Part shown: piece by piece, positions 31,079 through 39,768 of the stretch
Numbering within the stretch: position 1 is the first letter of the stretch
Layout of the letters: each line of letters begins with the position of its first letter
Origin: Cupriavidus basilensis
GTDB lineage: Bacteria; Pseudomonadota; Gammaproteobacteria; Burkholderiales; Burkholderiaceae
DNA length: 64,000 bases
Assembly (NCBI RefSeq): GCF_000832305.1
Contig: NZ_CP010536.1
Span: forward strand, 3,720,001-3,784,000
Direction: 5' to 3'
The notes under the pieces: model-generated
Told to the model about the DNA's origin: nothing
Seen by the model: the letters and a program-made list of their open reading frames with translations, nothing else
The model's database searches: none
Translations under genes and position numbers: made by a program

Positions 31079-31465
31079 ATGCTCCAGACCTTCGCCATCC
31101 TGCTGGTTTTCCAATCCGTCGGGGAAGCGCTCAGCTATTCCCTGAGCCTGCCCGTGCCCGGGCCGGTGATCGGCATGATCCTGCTGTTCGGCTGGCTCAC
31201 GTTCGACGACCGGCTGCTGCCGGTGATCCAGGGGACCACGTCCGAGCTGCTCAAGCACTTGTCGCTGCTGTTTGTGCCGGCCGGCGTCGGCATCATGGTG
31301 CATGCGCACCGCATCGGCGGAGAGTGGCTGCCGATCGTGGTGGCGCTGGTGGTGTCCACCTGGCTGGCGATCGCCACCACCGCGCTGGTGGCACGCGCGC
31401 TGATGGGCAAGCCCCGGGCGCCTGAGGATGCCGGCGCGCAAGCCGGTTCGGGAGAACAAGCATGA
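31079..31465 (+). CDS. CidA/LrgA-family membrane protein
   Basis: The 128-residue protein has four hydrophobic segments and the family segments LLVFQSVGEALS, PVPGPVIGMILLF and LLFVPAGVGIM. The family includes holin-like proteins and, with LrgB, has been linked to pyruvate or glycolate uptake in several organisms and plants. It lies 164 nt downstream of glcF, so a link with glycolate transport is plausible but only inferred. Its stop overlaps the next ATG (ATGA). Confidence 0.92.
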   Translation: MLQTFAILLVFQSVGEALSYSLSLPVPGPVIGMILLFGWLTFDDRLLPVIQGTTSELLKHLSLLFVPAGVGIMVHAHRIGGEWLPIVVALVVSTWLAIATTALVARALMGKPRAPEDAGAQAGSGEQA

Positions 31466-32184
31466 CCCCGCGCCTGAACGAGATCTGGGTCTATCTGGCG
31501 GCCAGCCCGCTGCTCGGCCTGACCGCTACCTTGCTGGCCTATGTCTTCGCGTTCCGCGTCTATGAGCGCGCGCGCTTCTCGCCGCTAGCCAATCCCGTGA
31601 TGATCGCGGTCGCCATCCTGGTCACGCTGCTGACAGTAACCGGCACGCCGTACAAGACCTATTTCGATGGCGCGCAGTTCGTCCACTTCCTGCTCGGGCC
31701 CGCCACCGTCGCGCTGGCAGTGCCGCTCTACATGCAGCTGCCCAAGTTGCGCAAGCATGTGTTCCCGCTGCTGGGCGGGCTGCTGGCGGGATCGCTGGTG
31801 GCGGTGGTATCGGCCGTGGGCATCGCCTGGCTGCTGGGCGCTTCGCCCGAGACCATGCGCTCGCTCGCGCCCAAGTCGGTCACCATCCCGATCGCCATGG
31901 GCGTGGCCGAGAAGATCGGTGGCCTGCCCTCGCTGACCGCCGTGCTGGTGATGGCCACCGGCATCATCGGCGCGGTCAGCGCCACCAAGCTGCTGAACCT
32001 GCTGCGCATTTCCGACTACACCGTGCGCGGCTTCGCCACCGGCGTGGCAGCGCACGGCATCGGCACCGCGCGCGCCTTCCAGGTCAACCAGGAGGCCGGC
32101 GCCTTCGCCGCGCTCGGCATGGGCCTGAACGGCGTGCTGACCGCCGTGATGGTGCCGATGCTGGCGGCGTGGATGCCGCGCTGA
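31462..32184 (+). CDS. LrgB-family membrane protein
   Basis: The 240-residue partner of the LrgA-type protein. Segments such as GPATVALAVPLYMQ, PKSVTIPIAMGVAEKIGG and GVAAHGIGTARAFQVNQEAGAFA are diagnostic of LrgB. About seven hydrophobic segments are visible. It overlaps the upstream gene by 4 nt and is co-translated. Plant and bacterial relatives export or import glycolate and pyruvate; the glc operon next door makes glycolate a reasonable guess. Confidence 0.93.
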   Translation: MTPRLNEIWVYLAASPLLGLTATLLAYVFAFRVYERARFSPLANPVMIAVAILVTLLTVTGTPYKTYFDGAQFVHFLLGPATVALAVPLYMQLPKLRKHVFPLLGGLLAGSLVAVVSAVGIAWLLGASPETMRSLAPKSVTIPIAMGVAEKIGGLPSLTAVLVMATGIIGAVSATKLLNLLRISDYTVRGFATGVAAHGIGTARAFQVNQEAGAFAALGMGLNGVLTAVMVPMLAAWMPR

Positions 32185-32262
32185 TCCCTGCTGACAGGAC
32201 GTTGTCAGGAGCCCTCGCGCATGATCCGTCTCTCCATCACCCCTCCCCTGAGAGAGACCATC

Positions 32263-32628
32263 ATGAGCGGACTAATCAACTGGCTTGAAATTCCTGTCGC
32301 GGACATGGCCCGTGCCATCCGGTTCTACGAGCAGGCCTTCGAGACCACCCTCAAGCGCGAAACCATGGCGCAGGTCGACATGGCTATCTTTGCCAACCAT
32401 GAGCCTGGCGGCGCACTGGTAGCCGGCGAGGGCTTCCGCCCTTCGGCCGACGGCTGCCTGCCTTACCTACACACGCCGCAACTCACGGCGCTGCTGGCGC
32501 GTGTTACCGCGGCCGGCGGCAAGACCGTGTTCGGCCCGCTGCAGTTGCCTGGCGATATCGGCCATATCGCGCATATCATCGACAGCGAAGGCAATCGCGT
32601 CGGCCTGCATCAGCCACTGGTAGGATAG
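32263..32628 (+). CDS. VOC (glyoxalase/bleomycin-resistance) family protein
   Basis: The 121-residue protein has the two beta-alpha-beta-beta-beta halves of the vicinal oxygen chelate fold, with NWLEIPVADMARAIRFYEQAF near the N-terminus (cut here to describe, not quote further) and IIDSEGNRVGLHQP at the end. The substrate is unknown. ATG at 32263 has GAGAGA just upstream; an in-frame ATG at 32221 is less likely. It lies 54 nt upstream of a WYL regulator in the same direction. Confidence 0.86.
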   Translation: MSGLINWLEIPVADMARAIRFYEQAFETTLKRETMAQVDMAIFANHEPGGALVAGEGFRPSADGCLPYLHTPQLTALLARVTAAGGKTVFGPLQLPGDIGHIAHIIDSEGNRVGLHQPLVG

Positions 32629-32682
32629 CCGGCCACCGCGACCGTTTTACCAATACCCGCATAGCACCAAGATGAAGCCTCG

Positions 32683-33372
32683 ATGAGCCGCCGCGCCGAC
32701 CGCCTTTTCCAGATCGTCCAGGTACTGCGCGGGCGCCGCCTCACCACGGCGGCGCTGCTGGCGCAGCGGCTCGGGGTGTCCGAGCGCACGGTGTACCGGG
32801 ACATCCAGGCGCTGTCGCTGTCGGGCGTGCCGGTCGAGGGCGAAGCGGGCATCGGCTACCGGTTGCGGGCCGACTATGACGTCCCTCCGCTGATGTTTAC
32901 CGCGATCGAAGTCGAAGCGATGGTGGCCGGGCTGCGCCTGCTCAAGGCCTGGGGCGGCGGGGCGCTGGCCGCCGCGGCCGATCCCGCGCTGGAAAAGCTG
33001 GTGGCGGCGCTACCGCCCGCGCGGCGTCATGCGGCGCAGCAAAGCCGCGTGTTCGCCCCCGAATTCGTCAACCTGCCGCAGGTGCGCGACGCCTTTGACG
33101 TGGTGCATGGCGCCATGAACGCGCAACGCCTGCTGCGCCTGGACTACACCGACGCGCAGCAGCGCGCCACCGACCGCATCGTGCAGCCGCTGGGCCTGTT
33201 CTTCTGGGGCAATAGCTGGCTGCTGGCCGCCTGGTGCGCCACGCGCACCGACTATCGCAGCTTCCGCCTAGACCGCTGCCGCGGCATCGTCATGCTGGAA
33301 GACCGCTTCCACGAAACCCCCGACCGCTCGCTCAACGGCTTCCTGCGTGCAGTGCAGCACACCAGCGGCTAG
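32683..33372 (+). CDS. YafY-type regulator (HTH plus WYL domain)
   Basis: The 229-residue protein has an N-terminal winged helix (LTTAALLAQRLGVSERTVYRD, about 20-40) and a WYL-type ligand-sensing domain (from about 135), in which GLFFWGNSWLLAAWC stands for the W-x-L strand. These regulators sense small ligands or nucleic acids. The adjacent VOC gene is the obvious candidate target, which is an inference from neighbourhood. Confidence 0.9.
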   Translation: MSRRADRLFQIVQVLRGRRLTTAALLAQRLGVSERTVYRDIQALSLSGVPVEGEAGIGYRLRADYDVPPLMFTAIEVEAMVAGLRLLKAWGGGALAAAADPALEKLVAALPPARRHAAQQSRVFAPEFVNLPQVRDAFDVVHGAMNAQRLLRLDYTDAQQRATDRIVQPLGLFFWGNSWLLAAWCATRTDYRSFRLDRCRGIVMLEDRFHETPDRSLNGFLRAVQHTSG

Positions 33373-33417
33373 CCGGCCTGTCGGGTGATCGGCTGACCGG
33401 CTGATTCGGGACGCGCC

Positions 33418-33909
33418 CTACGCCGACTCGGCCAGCAGCGTCTCGATGTCGCGCTTGATATCCTCGGGCTTGGTGGTGGGCGCGTAGCGCTTGAACACCG
33501 TCCCGTTGCGGCGCAGCAGGAACTTGGTGAAGTTCCACTTGATCGCTTCCAGGCCAAGCACGCCCGGCTTCTCCGAGGTCAGCCAGCGATACAGCGGATG
33601 CGCGTTATCTCCCTTGACGTCGATCTTGCCGAACATCGGGAAGGTGACATGGAAGCGCGACTCGCAAAACTGGCCGATTTGCGCGGCGTCGCCCGGCTCC
33701 TGCTTGCCGAACTGGTTGCAGGGAAAACCCAGCACTTCAAGGCCGCTGGCCGCGTACTGGTCCTGCAGCGCCTGCAGGCCGGCATATTGCGGCGTAAAGC
33801 CGCACTCGCTGGCCGTGTTCACGATCAGCAGCACCTTGCCGCTGAATTGCGACAGCGGCACCGGCAGGCCGGCCAGGGAGCTGGCCTCGAACTGGTAGAC
33901 ATTGCTCAT
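33418..33909 (-). CDS. Glutathione peroxidase family protein
   Basis: The 163-residue protein has NTASECGFTPQY with the peroxidatic Cys36, GFPCNQFGKQEPG with the conserved Gln and a second Cys, and KWNFTKFLLRRNG with the Trp-Asn of the catalytic tetrad. Bacterial Cys-type members commonly use thioredoxin rather than glutathione. ATG at 33909 (MSNVYQFEASSL) is chosen over an upstream in-frame ATG at 33930. It is separate from the OxyR block 6 kb away. Confidence 0.93.
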   Translation of the reverse strand: MSNVYQFEASSLAGLPVPLSQFSGKVLLIVNTASECGFTPQYAGLQALQDQYAASGLEVLGFPCNQFGKQEPGDAAQIGQFCESRFHVTFPMFGKIDVKGDNAHPLYRWLTSEKPGVLGLEAIKWNFTKFLLRRNGTVFKRYAPTTKPEDIKRDIETLLAESA

Positions 33910-33993
33910 GACAGAATCCTCGGGTGACACGGCGGTGGAGGCGATGCGCGCCCGCCGCCGGACAGTGTACTTGGCGTACGTTGCCGTGAGTGC

Positions 33994-35133
33994 TCAGATC
34001 ACGTTCAGGTGTTCGGTGCCGGCGCCCAGGTCGGTCTCGCGGTCCATGGTGCCGTGCAGCTTGATCATCAAGCGCAGGTCGTTGAGGGAGTCGGCATTGC
34101 GCAGCGCGTCTTCGTAGGTGATCTTGCCAGCCTCGTAGAGATCAAAGAGCGCCTGGTCGAACGACACCATGCCCTGCTCGCGCGATTTCTTGATGACTTC
34201 CTTGAGCGCATGGATCTCGCCCTTGAAGATCAGGTCGGCCACCAGCGGCGTGCCGAGCATGATCTCCACTGCCGGCACCCGGCCCTTCTGCCCCTTGCGC
34301 GGCAACAGGCGCTGCGACACCATCGCCTTCAGGTTGAGCGACAGGTCGATCAGCAACTGCTGGCGCTTTTCCTCGGGGAAGAAGTTGACCACGCGATCGA
34401 TGGCCTGGTTGGCATTGTTGGCGTGCAGCGTGGCCAGGCACAGGTGGCCCGTTTCCGCGTACTGCATCGCGTACTCCATGGTTTCCCGATCGCGGATTTC
34501 GCCGATCAGGATCACGTCGGGCGCCTGGCGCAGCGTGTTCTTCAGCGCCACGTGCCAGGAGTCGGTATCGATGCCGACCTCGCGCTGCGTGACGATGCAG
34601 TTCTGGTGCGCGTGCACGTATTCGATCGGGTCCTCGATGGTGATGATGTGCCCGTACGAATGCGCGTTGCGGTGATCGAGCATGGCCGCGAGCGAGGTCG
34701 ACTTGCCCGAGCCGGTGGCGCCGGTGACGATCACCAGTCCGCGCTTTGACATCACGATGTCATGCAGCGCGGGCGGCAGGTCGAGGTCTTCCACCGAAGG
34801 AATGCGCGTATTGATGGTACGCACCACCATGCCCGCCTTGCCCTGCTGGATGAACGCTGAGACGCGAAAGCGCCCGGCGTTGGGCACGGAGATGGCGAAG
34901 TTGCACTCGCGGCTGCCGTCGAACTCGCCCGCCTGCCGCTCGTTCATGATGGAGCGCACCAGGCCGAGCGCCTGGGTCGGGTTGAGCGGCTGCTGCGAGA
35001 CTGGCGTGATCTTGCCATCGACCTTGATGGCCGGCGGAAAATCGGCGGTGATGAACAGGTCCGAGCCACGGTTGCCCACCATCAGCTCGAGCAGGTCGTT
35101 GATGTACTTGGCAGCGGATTCGCGATCGAGCAT
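33994..35133 (-). CDS. pilU: Type IV pilus retraction ATPase PilU
   Basis: The 379-residue hexameric ATPase has Walker A GATGSGKST (138-146), the Asp box ITIEDPIEYVH, Walker B-type DVILIGEIRDRETM and the His box TGHLCLATLHANNA. The C-terminal extension and the N-terminus (MLDRESAAKYINDLLELMV) separate PilU from PilT. It acts with PilT in pilus retraction. ATG at 35133 is 34 nt downstream of pilT in the same direction, so the two form an operon. Confidence 0.95.
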   Translation of the reverse strand: MLDRESAAKYINDLLELMVGNRGSDLFITADFPPAIKVDGKITPVSQQPLNPTQALGLVRSIMNERQAGEFDGSRECNFAISVPNAGRFRVSAFIQQGKAGMVVRTINTRIPSVEDLDLPPALHDIVMSKRGLVIVTGATGSGKSTSLAAMLDHRNAHSYGHIITIEDPIEYVHAHQNCIVTQREVGIDTDSWHVALKNTLRQAPDVILIGEIRDRETMEYAMQYAETGHLCLATLHANNANQAIDRVVNFFPEEKRQQLLIDLSLNLKAMVSQRLLPRKGQKGRVPAVEIMLGTPLVADLIFKGEIHALKEVIKKSREQGMVSFDQALFDLYEAGKITYEDALRNADSLNDLRLMIKLHGTMDRETDLGAGTEHLNVI

Positions 35134-35167
35134 GGCAGTGTCCTGGTTCGGATGCGGCGGACTCGCC

Positions 35168-36211
35168 TCAGCCCGTGAATGAGTCGGGGTTCTTGGCAAT
35201 GGCGCGCGCATCGTTGTAGTTGATGATGCCGCGCTTGATCAGGTCCGACAGGCACTGGTCCAGCGTCTGCATGCCAAGTCCGCTGCTGGTCTGCATCATC
35301 GAGTACATCTGCGCGATCTTGTTCTCGCGGATCAGGTGGCGGATCGCTGGTGTGGCGATCATGATCTCGTGGGCCGCCGTGCGGCCGTTGCCGTCGCGCG
35401 TCTTGAGCAGCGTTTGCGAAATCACCGCTTCCAGCGATTCCGACAACATGGTGCGCACCATGTCTTTTTCTTCGGGCGGGAACACGTCGACAACCCGGTC
35501 GATGGTCTTGGCCGCCGAGCTCGTGTGCAGCGTGGCAAACACCAGGTGGCCCGTTTCGGCCGCGGTCAGCGCCAGGCGGATGGTTTCCAGGTCGCGCAGC
35601 TCACCCACCAGCACCACGTCGGGATCCTCACGCAGCGCGGAGCGCAGGGCGTTGGCGAAGGAATGCGTGTGCGGCCCCAGCTCGCGCTGGTTGATCAGGC
35701 TCTTCTTGGACGTGTGCACGAACTCGATCGGGTCCTCCACCGTGAGGATGTGGCCCATGTCCTGATCGTTGCGGTGGTCCACCATCGCAGCCAGCGTGGT
35801 GGACTTGCCCGAGCCGGTCGGGCCGGTCACCAGCACCAGGCCGCGCGGCTTCATGCACAGGTCAGCGAATACCGCCGGCGCGCGCAGGTCTTCCAGCGAC
35901 AGTACCTTGGAAGGAATGGTCCGGAACACGGCGGCGGCGCCGCGCTGCGTGTTGTAGGCATTGACCCGGAAACGCGAGAGGCTGGCGATCTCGAAGGAAA
36001 AGTCGATTTCCAGCCGTTCCTCATATTGCTTGCGCTGGGTGTCGCTCATGATGTCGTACACCATGGCGTGGACATCCTTGTGGCCCATCGCGGCCACATT
36101 GATGCGGCGCATATCGCCGTGGATACGCACCATCGGCGGCATGTCTGCCGAGAGATGGAGATCGGACGCCTTGTTCTTGACGGCGAAAGCTAATAGCTGC
36201 GCGATGTCCAT
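35168..36211 (-). CDS. pilT: Type IV pilus twitching motility ATPase PilT
   Basis: The 347-residue retraction ATPase begins MDIAQLLAFAVKNKASDLHL. Walker A is GPTGSGKST (130-138); the Asp box ILTVEDPIEFVH, DVVLVGELRDLETI and the His box TGHLVFATLHTSSA follow, and the AIRHLIRE segment of PilT is near the C-terminus. It powers pilus retraction and twitching. It is divergent from yggS with a 62-nt gap, the usual arrangement in this group. Confidence 0.97.
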   Translation of the reverse strand: MDIAQLLAFAVKNKASDLHLSADMPPMVRIHGDMRRINVAAMGHKDVHAMVYDIMSDTQRKQYEERLEIDFSFEIASLSRFRVNAYNTQRGAAAVFRTIPSKVLSLEDLRAPAVFADLCMKPRGLVLVTGPTGSGKSTTLAAMVDHRNDQDMGHILTVEDPIEFVHTSKKSLINQRELGPHTHSFANALRSALREDPDVVLVGELRDLETIRLALTAAETGHLVFATLHTSSAAKTIDRVVDVFPPEEKDMVRTMLSESLEAVISQTLLKTRDGNGRTAAHEIMIATPAIRHLIRENKIAQMYSMMQTSSGLGMQTLDQCLSDLIKRGIINYNDARAIAKNPDSFTG

Positions 36212-36212
36212 C

Positions 36213-36218
36213 TATAAT
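36213..36218 (+). promoter_or_regulatory. Candidate -10 element for yggS
   Basis: A perfect TATAAT 55 nt before the yggS ATG and just outside the pilT start on the other strand. The -35 position is not a consensus match. Confidence 0.45.
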
Positions 36219-36233
36219 GACCCCACCCTTTTT

Positions 36234-36255
36234 GTCGTACTTTTGTTGTACTTCT
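36234..36255. repeat. Tandem 11-bp repeat in the pilT-yggS divergent region
   Basis: GTCGTACTTTT is followed directly by GTTGTACTTCT, matching at 9 of 11 positions. The 11-bp period puts both copies on the same face of DNA. It lies upstream of pilT and between the yggS -10 candidate and the yggS start. Confidence 0.55.
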
Positions 36256-36273
36256 TGATATGTTCGCCGGATT

Positions 36274-37002
36274 ATGTCTGTAATCGCCGCCAACTTGCAA
36301 GCCGTCAACCGGCGCGTCGCGGCAGCCGCACAACAGGCCGGGCGGCCGGCCGGTGAAGTCACGCTTCTGGCGGTTTCGAAGACCTTCCCCGCCGCCGCCG
36401 TGCAGGCTGCGTTCGACGCCGGCCAGCGCGCCTTTGGCGAGAACTACGTGCAGGAGGGCGTGGACAAGATTGCGCAGCTTGGCGATTTGCGCGACCAGAT
36501 AAGCTGGCACTTTATCGGCCCCCTGCAAAGCAACAAGACGCGTGTCGTGGCCGAACGGTTCGACTGGGTCCATGCCATCGACCGCCTGCGCATCGCCGAG
36601 CGGCTGTCAGCGCAGCGGCCCGCCGGCATGGCGCCGTTGCAGGTCTGCCTGCAGGTCAATATCAGCGGCGAAGCCAGCAAGAGCGGCGTCGCGCCAGACG
36701 AAGTGCCCGCGCTGGCACGCGCCGTAGCGGCGCTGCCCGGGTTGCGGCTGCGCGGCCTGATGGCCATTCCGGAGCCGCAGAGCGATATGGAGGCCCAGCG
36801 CCGGCCGTTTGCCGCGCTGCGCGCCCTGGCCGACACCTTGCGCGCCGCCGGGCTCGATGTGGACACGCTCTCGATGGGCATGTCCGCCGACATGGAGGCC
36901 GCCATTGCCGAGGGCGCTACCGTGGTGCGCATCGGCACCGCCATTTTCGGCGCACGCGACCATGCCACGGCACCCGAGGCGACACAGGCCAGGCCGGCCT
37001 GA
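36274..37002 (+). CDS. yggS: YggS-family pyridoxal phosphate homeostasis protein
   Basis: The 242-residue PLP-binding protein (COG0325) has the PLP lysine in LLAVSKTFPA (Lys36), the GENYVQEG segment, WHFIGPLQSNK and LSMGMSADMEAAI. The family affects PLP balance and amino-acid metabolism without a known catalytic reaction. The yggS-proC order is widely conserved, and proC follows after 55 nt. Confidence 0.96.
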   Translation: MSVIAANLQAVNRRVAAAAQQAGRPAGEVTLLAVSKTFPAAAVQAAFDAGQRAFGENYVQEGVDKIAQLGDLRDQISWHFIGPLQSNKTRVVAERFDWVHAIDRLRIAERLSAQRPAGMAPLQVCLQVNISGEASKSGVAPDEVPALARAVAALPGLRLRGLMAIPEPQSDMEAQRRPFAALRALADTLRAAGLDVDTLSMGMSADMEAAIAEGATVVRIGTAIFGARDHATAPEATQARPA

Positions 37003-37020
37003 ACGCCGGCCCCCTTCTTC

Positions 37021-37040
37021 CCAGACGATTCCAGACGATT
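37021..37040 (+). repeat. Exact 10-bp tandem duplication before proC
   Basis: The sequence ccagacgatt occurs twice in a row between yggS and proC. A simple slippage duplication in the intergenic leader is the likely explanation. Confidence 0.8.
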
Positions 37041-37057
37041 CCCAGCAAGAGACCGAT

Positions 37058-37882
37058 ATGCTCAAGACTCTCACCTTTGGTTTCCTCGGCGGCGGCAATA
37101 TGGCCACCGCCCTGATCGGCGGCCTGATCGCCCGGGGCGTGCCAGCCACCTCGATCCGCGTGGTCGATCCGTTCGATGAAGCGCAGGCGCGCCTGCGGCG
37201 CGACCTCGGGGTGCATGCGGCAGGCGCGCCCGACACCGCCTTTGGCAAGAGCGATGTGCTTGTGCTGGCGGTCAAGCCGCAGCAGTTCCGCGAAGCGGCG
37301 GCAGCGCTGCTGCCGCACCTGGGCGACAGCCTGATCGTGAGCGTGGCCGCCGGCATCCGCCTGGCCGACATGCAGCGCTGGTTCGGCGGGCGCACCCGCC
37401 TGGTGCGCGCCATGCCCAACACCCCGGCGCTGGCCGGCATGGGCATGACCGGCCTGGCAGCGGTAGCCGGGCTGGCGCAGCAAGACCGCGACATCGCCAG
37501 CGCGCTGGCCGAAGCCGTGGGCAAGTGCGAGTGGGTGGAAGGCGACGCGCAGATCGACGCAGTGACCGCCATCTCCGGCAGCGGTCCGGCCTACGTCTTC
37601 TACTTCATCGAAGCCATGGAGAAAGCGGCCGTCGAACTCGGCCTGAGCGCCGCGCAAGGGCGCGCGCTGGCGGTGGAAACCTTCCGCGGCGCCGCGGCCC
37701 TGGCTGCCCAGTCGGAAGAGCCGGTCAGCCTGCTGCGCGAGCGCGTGACCTCAAAGGGCGGCACCACCTACGCCGCGCTCACCGCCATGCAAGCCGCCGG
37801 TATCGGCGAAGCCTTCGTCAAGGCCATGCGCGCCGCCGCTGAACGCGCGACGGAAATGGGCGCGGAGTTTGGCAAGGACTGA
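37058..37882 (+). CDS. proC: Pyrroline-5-carboxylate reductase
   Basis: ProC reduces pyrroline-5-carboxylate to proline with NAD(P)H. The 274-residue protein has the Rossmann start GFLGGGNMATALIGG (8-22), the VKPQQF segment and the C-terminal signature region with SGSGPAYVFYFIEAM and SLLRERVTSKGGTTYAAL. ATG at 37058 (MLKTLTFGFLGG) is the family start. A GU-containing hairpin follows the stop. Confidence 0.97.
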   Translation: MLKTLTFGFLGGGNMATALIGGLIARGVPATSIRVVDPFDEAQARLRRDLGVHAAGAPDTAFGKSDVLVLAVKPQQFREAAAALLPHLGDSLIVSVAAGIRLADMQRWFGGRTRLVRAMPNTPALAGMGMTGLAAVAGLAQQDRDIASALAEAVGKCEWVEGDAQIDAVTAISGSGPAYVFYFIEAMEKAAVELGLSAAQGRALAVETFRGAAALAAQSEEPVSLLRERVTSKGGTTYAALTAMQAAGIGEAFVKAMRAAAERATEMGAEFGKD

Positions 37883-37890
37883 GTGAGGTG

Positions 37891-37919
37891 CGTCTTTTCC
37901 CGCCGCGCGGGAGAGGACG
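37891..37919 (+). terminator. Hairpin between proC and ubiA
   Basis: CGTCTTTTCCCGC and GCGGGAGAGGACG form a 13-bp RNA stem (two G-U pairs) with a CGC loop on the plus strand, right after proC. There is no U-tract, so it may act as an RNA 3' stabiliser or weak terminator. Its core resembles the CTCTCCC/GGGAGAG palindromes elsewhere in the window. Confidence 0.55.
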
Positions 37920-37947
37920 CAAAGCGCCAGGACGCCTGAGCGCAGCG

Positions 37948-38805
37948 TCAGCGCAACGCGTAAGCTGCCGCCACCCCGGCAAACACACAAGCACCCAGCC
38001 AGTTGTTGTGCCGGAACGCGGCAAAGCACTTCATGCGATCCCGCTCGCGGATCAACGTGTAGTGATACGCCGCGCATCCCGCCGCCGCCGCCAGCCCGAT
38101 CCAGTACGGCCAGCCCAGCCCGAACTGCGTACCGGCCCAGGCCATCAGCCCCAGGAACACCGCATAGCAGATCATGATGGCGGCGACATCGAACCGCCCG
38201 AACGTGATGGCCGACGTCTTCATGCCGAGCAGCAAGTCATCGTCGCGGTCCACCATGGCGTAGGCGGTATCGTAGGCCACCGCCCAGAACACATTGGCCA
38301 GCAGCATCACCCACGCCACCACTGGCACATGGTCCTGCACCGCGGCGAACGTCATCGGGATGCCAAAGCCGAAAGCAATGCCAAGGTAGGCCTGCGGGAT
38401 GGCAAAGAACCGCTTGAAGAACGGATAGGTACCGGCAAGCACGGCCCCGACCACCGCCAGCCACTTGGTAAACCCATTGAGCGGCGTGATCAGCGCGAAG
38501 GCTGCCAGCGCCAGCACCACCGCCACCGCCACGGCCTCCCACGCGGCGATCTTGCCCGCGGTCAAGGGCCGCTCCTTGGTGCGCTTGACGTGTTTGTCGA
38601 AGTCGCGGTCGGCCCAGTCGTTCATGGCGCAGCCGGCAGAGCGCATCAGGAAGGTGCCGATGAAGAAGATCCAGAACAGGCTCCACACCGGCTGGCCGCC
38701 CGAGGCCATCCACAGTGCCCACAGCGTGGGCCACAGCAGCAGCAGCGTGCCGATGGGCTTGTCGATGCGCACCAGGCGCGCGTACAGGGCTAAGCGTTCA
38801 AACAT
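37948..38805 (-). CDS. ubiA: 4-hydroxybenzoate octaprenyltransferase
   Basis: UbiA prenylates 4-hydroxybenzoate in ubiquinone synthesis at the inner membrane. The 285-residue protein has about eight to nine transmembrane segments and two Asp-rich motifs, NDWADRDFD (62-70) and the [12 protein letters not shown] region. [16 protein letters not shown] near the N-terminus is typical. ATG at 38805 ([17 protein letters not shown]) is chosen; the open frame upstream is Arg/Pro-rich and unlike the family. Confidence 0.96.
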   Translation of the reverse strand: MFERLALYARLVRIDKPIGTLLLLWPTLWALWMASGGQPVWSLFWIFFIGTFLMRSAGCAMNDWADRDFDKHVKRTKERPLTAGKIAAWEAVAVAVVLALAAFALITPLNGFTKWLAVVGAVLAGTYPFFKRFFAIPQAYLGIAFGFGIPMTFAAVQDHVPVVAWVMLLANVFWAVAYDTAYAMVDRDDDLLLGMKTSAITFGRFDVAAIMICYAVFLGLMAWAGTQFGLGWPYWIGLAAAAGCAAYHYTLIRERDRMKCFAAFRHNNWLGACVFAGVAAAYALR

Positions 38806-38933
38806 GGCAAGGGGCCGCGGCGCGGGGTCGGGCAAGGCAATGGCATTCAACGAAAAACGCGCCGCGACCCGGTCAGGGCGCGGCGCGCATGGCCGGCAGC
38901 ACACCAAGGCCGCCGGTGGCGTCGATCAGGGCA

Positions 38934-39419
38934 TCAGGCCAGCATCGAGCGCAGCATCCACGCGGTTTTTTCATGCGTCTGCATGCGCTGGGTCAGCAGG
39001 TCGGCGGAGGGTTCGTCGCCGGCGGCGTCGATGGCCGGGAACAGCGAGCGCGCGGTGCGCACCACGGCTTCCTGGCCTTCGACCAGCTTGCGGATCATCT
39101 CGGTGGCTTCGGGCACGCCCTCTTCCTCCGGGATCGACGACAAGCGGGCGTATTCCTTGTAGGTGCCCGGCGCCGGGTAGCCCAGCGCGCGGATACGCTC
39201 GGCGATCGAGTCCACGGCGAGCGCCAGCTCGGTGTATTGCGTCTCGAACATCAGGTGCAAAGTGTTGAACATCGGACCCGTGACGTTCCAGTGGAAATTA
39301 TGGGTCTTGAGGTAGAGCGTGTAGGTATCCGCCAGCAACTTGGACAGGCCTTCCGCGATCTTCTTGCGTTCTTTGTCGGAAATGCCGATGTTCACGGTCA
39401 TCTCATTCTTCTTTGCCAT
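38934..39419 (-). CDS. dps: Dps-family ferritin-like DNA-protection protein
   Basis: The 161-residue protein forms a ferritin-like dodecamer in the family; it oxidises and stores iron and limits peroxide damage. The intersubunit ferroxidase ligands are visible in [11 protein letters not shown] (His43) and [19 protein letters not shown] (Asp70, Glu74). It has a Lys-rich N-terminus ([12 protein letters not shown]). It lies in a block with a small membrane protein, katA and oxyR, all leftward, which suggests a shared peroxide response. Confidence 0.95.
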   Translation of the reverse strand: MAKKNEMTVNIGISDKERKKIAEGLSKLLADTYTLYLKTHNFHWNVTGPMFNTLHLMFETQYTELALAVDSIAERIRALGYPAPGTYKEYARLSSIPEEEGVPEATEMIRKLVEGQEAVVRTARSLFPAIDAAGDEPSADLLTQRMQTHEKTAWMLRSMLA

Positions 39420-39496
39420 GATAGGTACGCTCCAGTCTGGGGTGGCTCTGACAACTGCCGCGCCACGGGACGCGGCACAACCCGCACATTATGGCA

Positions 39497-39691
39497 TCAC
39501 CCGGTAAAGGCGGACAAACCCGTGGCCGCGTCCAGGAACATCGCGAGCGCGCCCAGCGCGACTACCGCCAGCCCGATCTCCGTGCGCCACAGCCTGCGCT
39601 GCAGGCGCGCCGCATCTGCGCGGCGTGGGCGGTCGTGGGCAACGTGCTGCAACTGCTGAAATTCGCTGACGAACAGTCTGAACATGGCCAT
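39497..39691 (-). CDS. Small single-pass membrane protein, uncharacterised
   Basis: I do not recognise this 64-residue protein. It begins MAMFRLFVSEFQQLQHVAHD, has a basic middle (RPRRADAARLQRRLWR) and one hydrophobic segment near the C-terminus (IGLAVVALGALAMFL). The start at 39691 has CACGGAGAACC just upstream, a good ribosome-binding site; another in-frame ATG lies 6 nt further in. It sits between katA and dps, 77 nt after katA in the same direction, so it may be part of the peroxide-defence unit. The positive-inside rule predicts the N-terminus in the cytoplasm. Confidence 0.6.
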   Translation of the reverse strand: MAMFRLFVSEFQQLQHVAHDRPRRADAARLQRRLWRTEIGLAVVALGALAMFLDAATGLSAFTG

Positions 39692-39768
39692 GATGGTTCT
39701 CCGTGCCGGGCTTTCCAGGTGGCCCCGGCTCGGGGCCACCCGCACTGCCCTGCTTCATTGCTTGCGCA

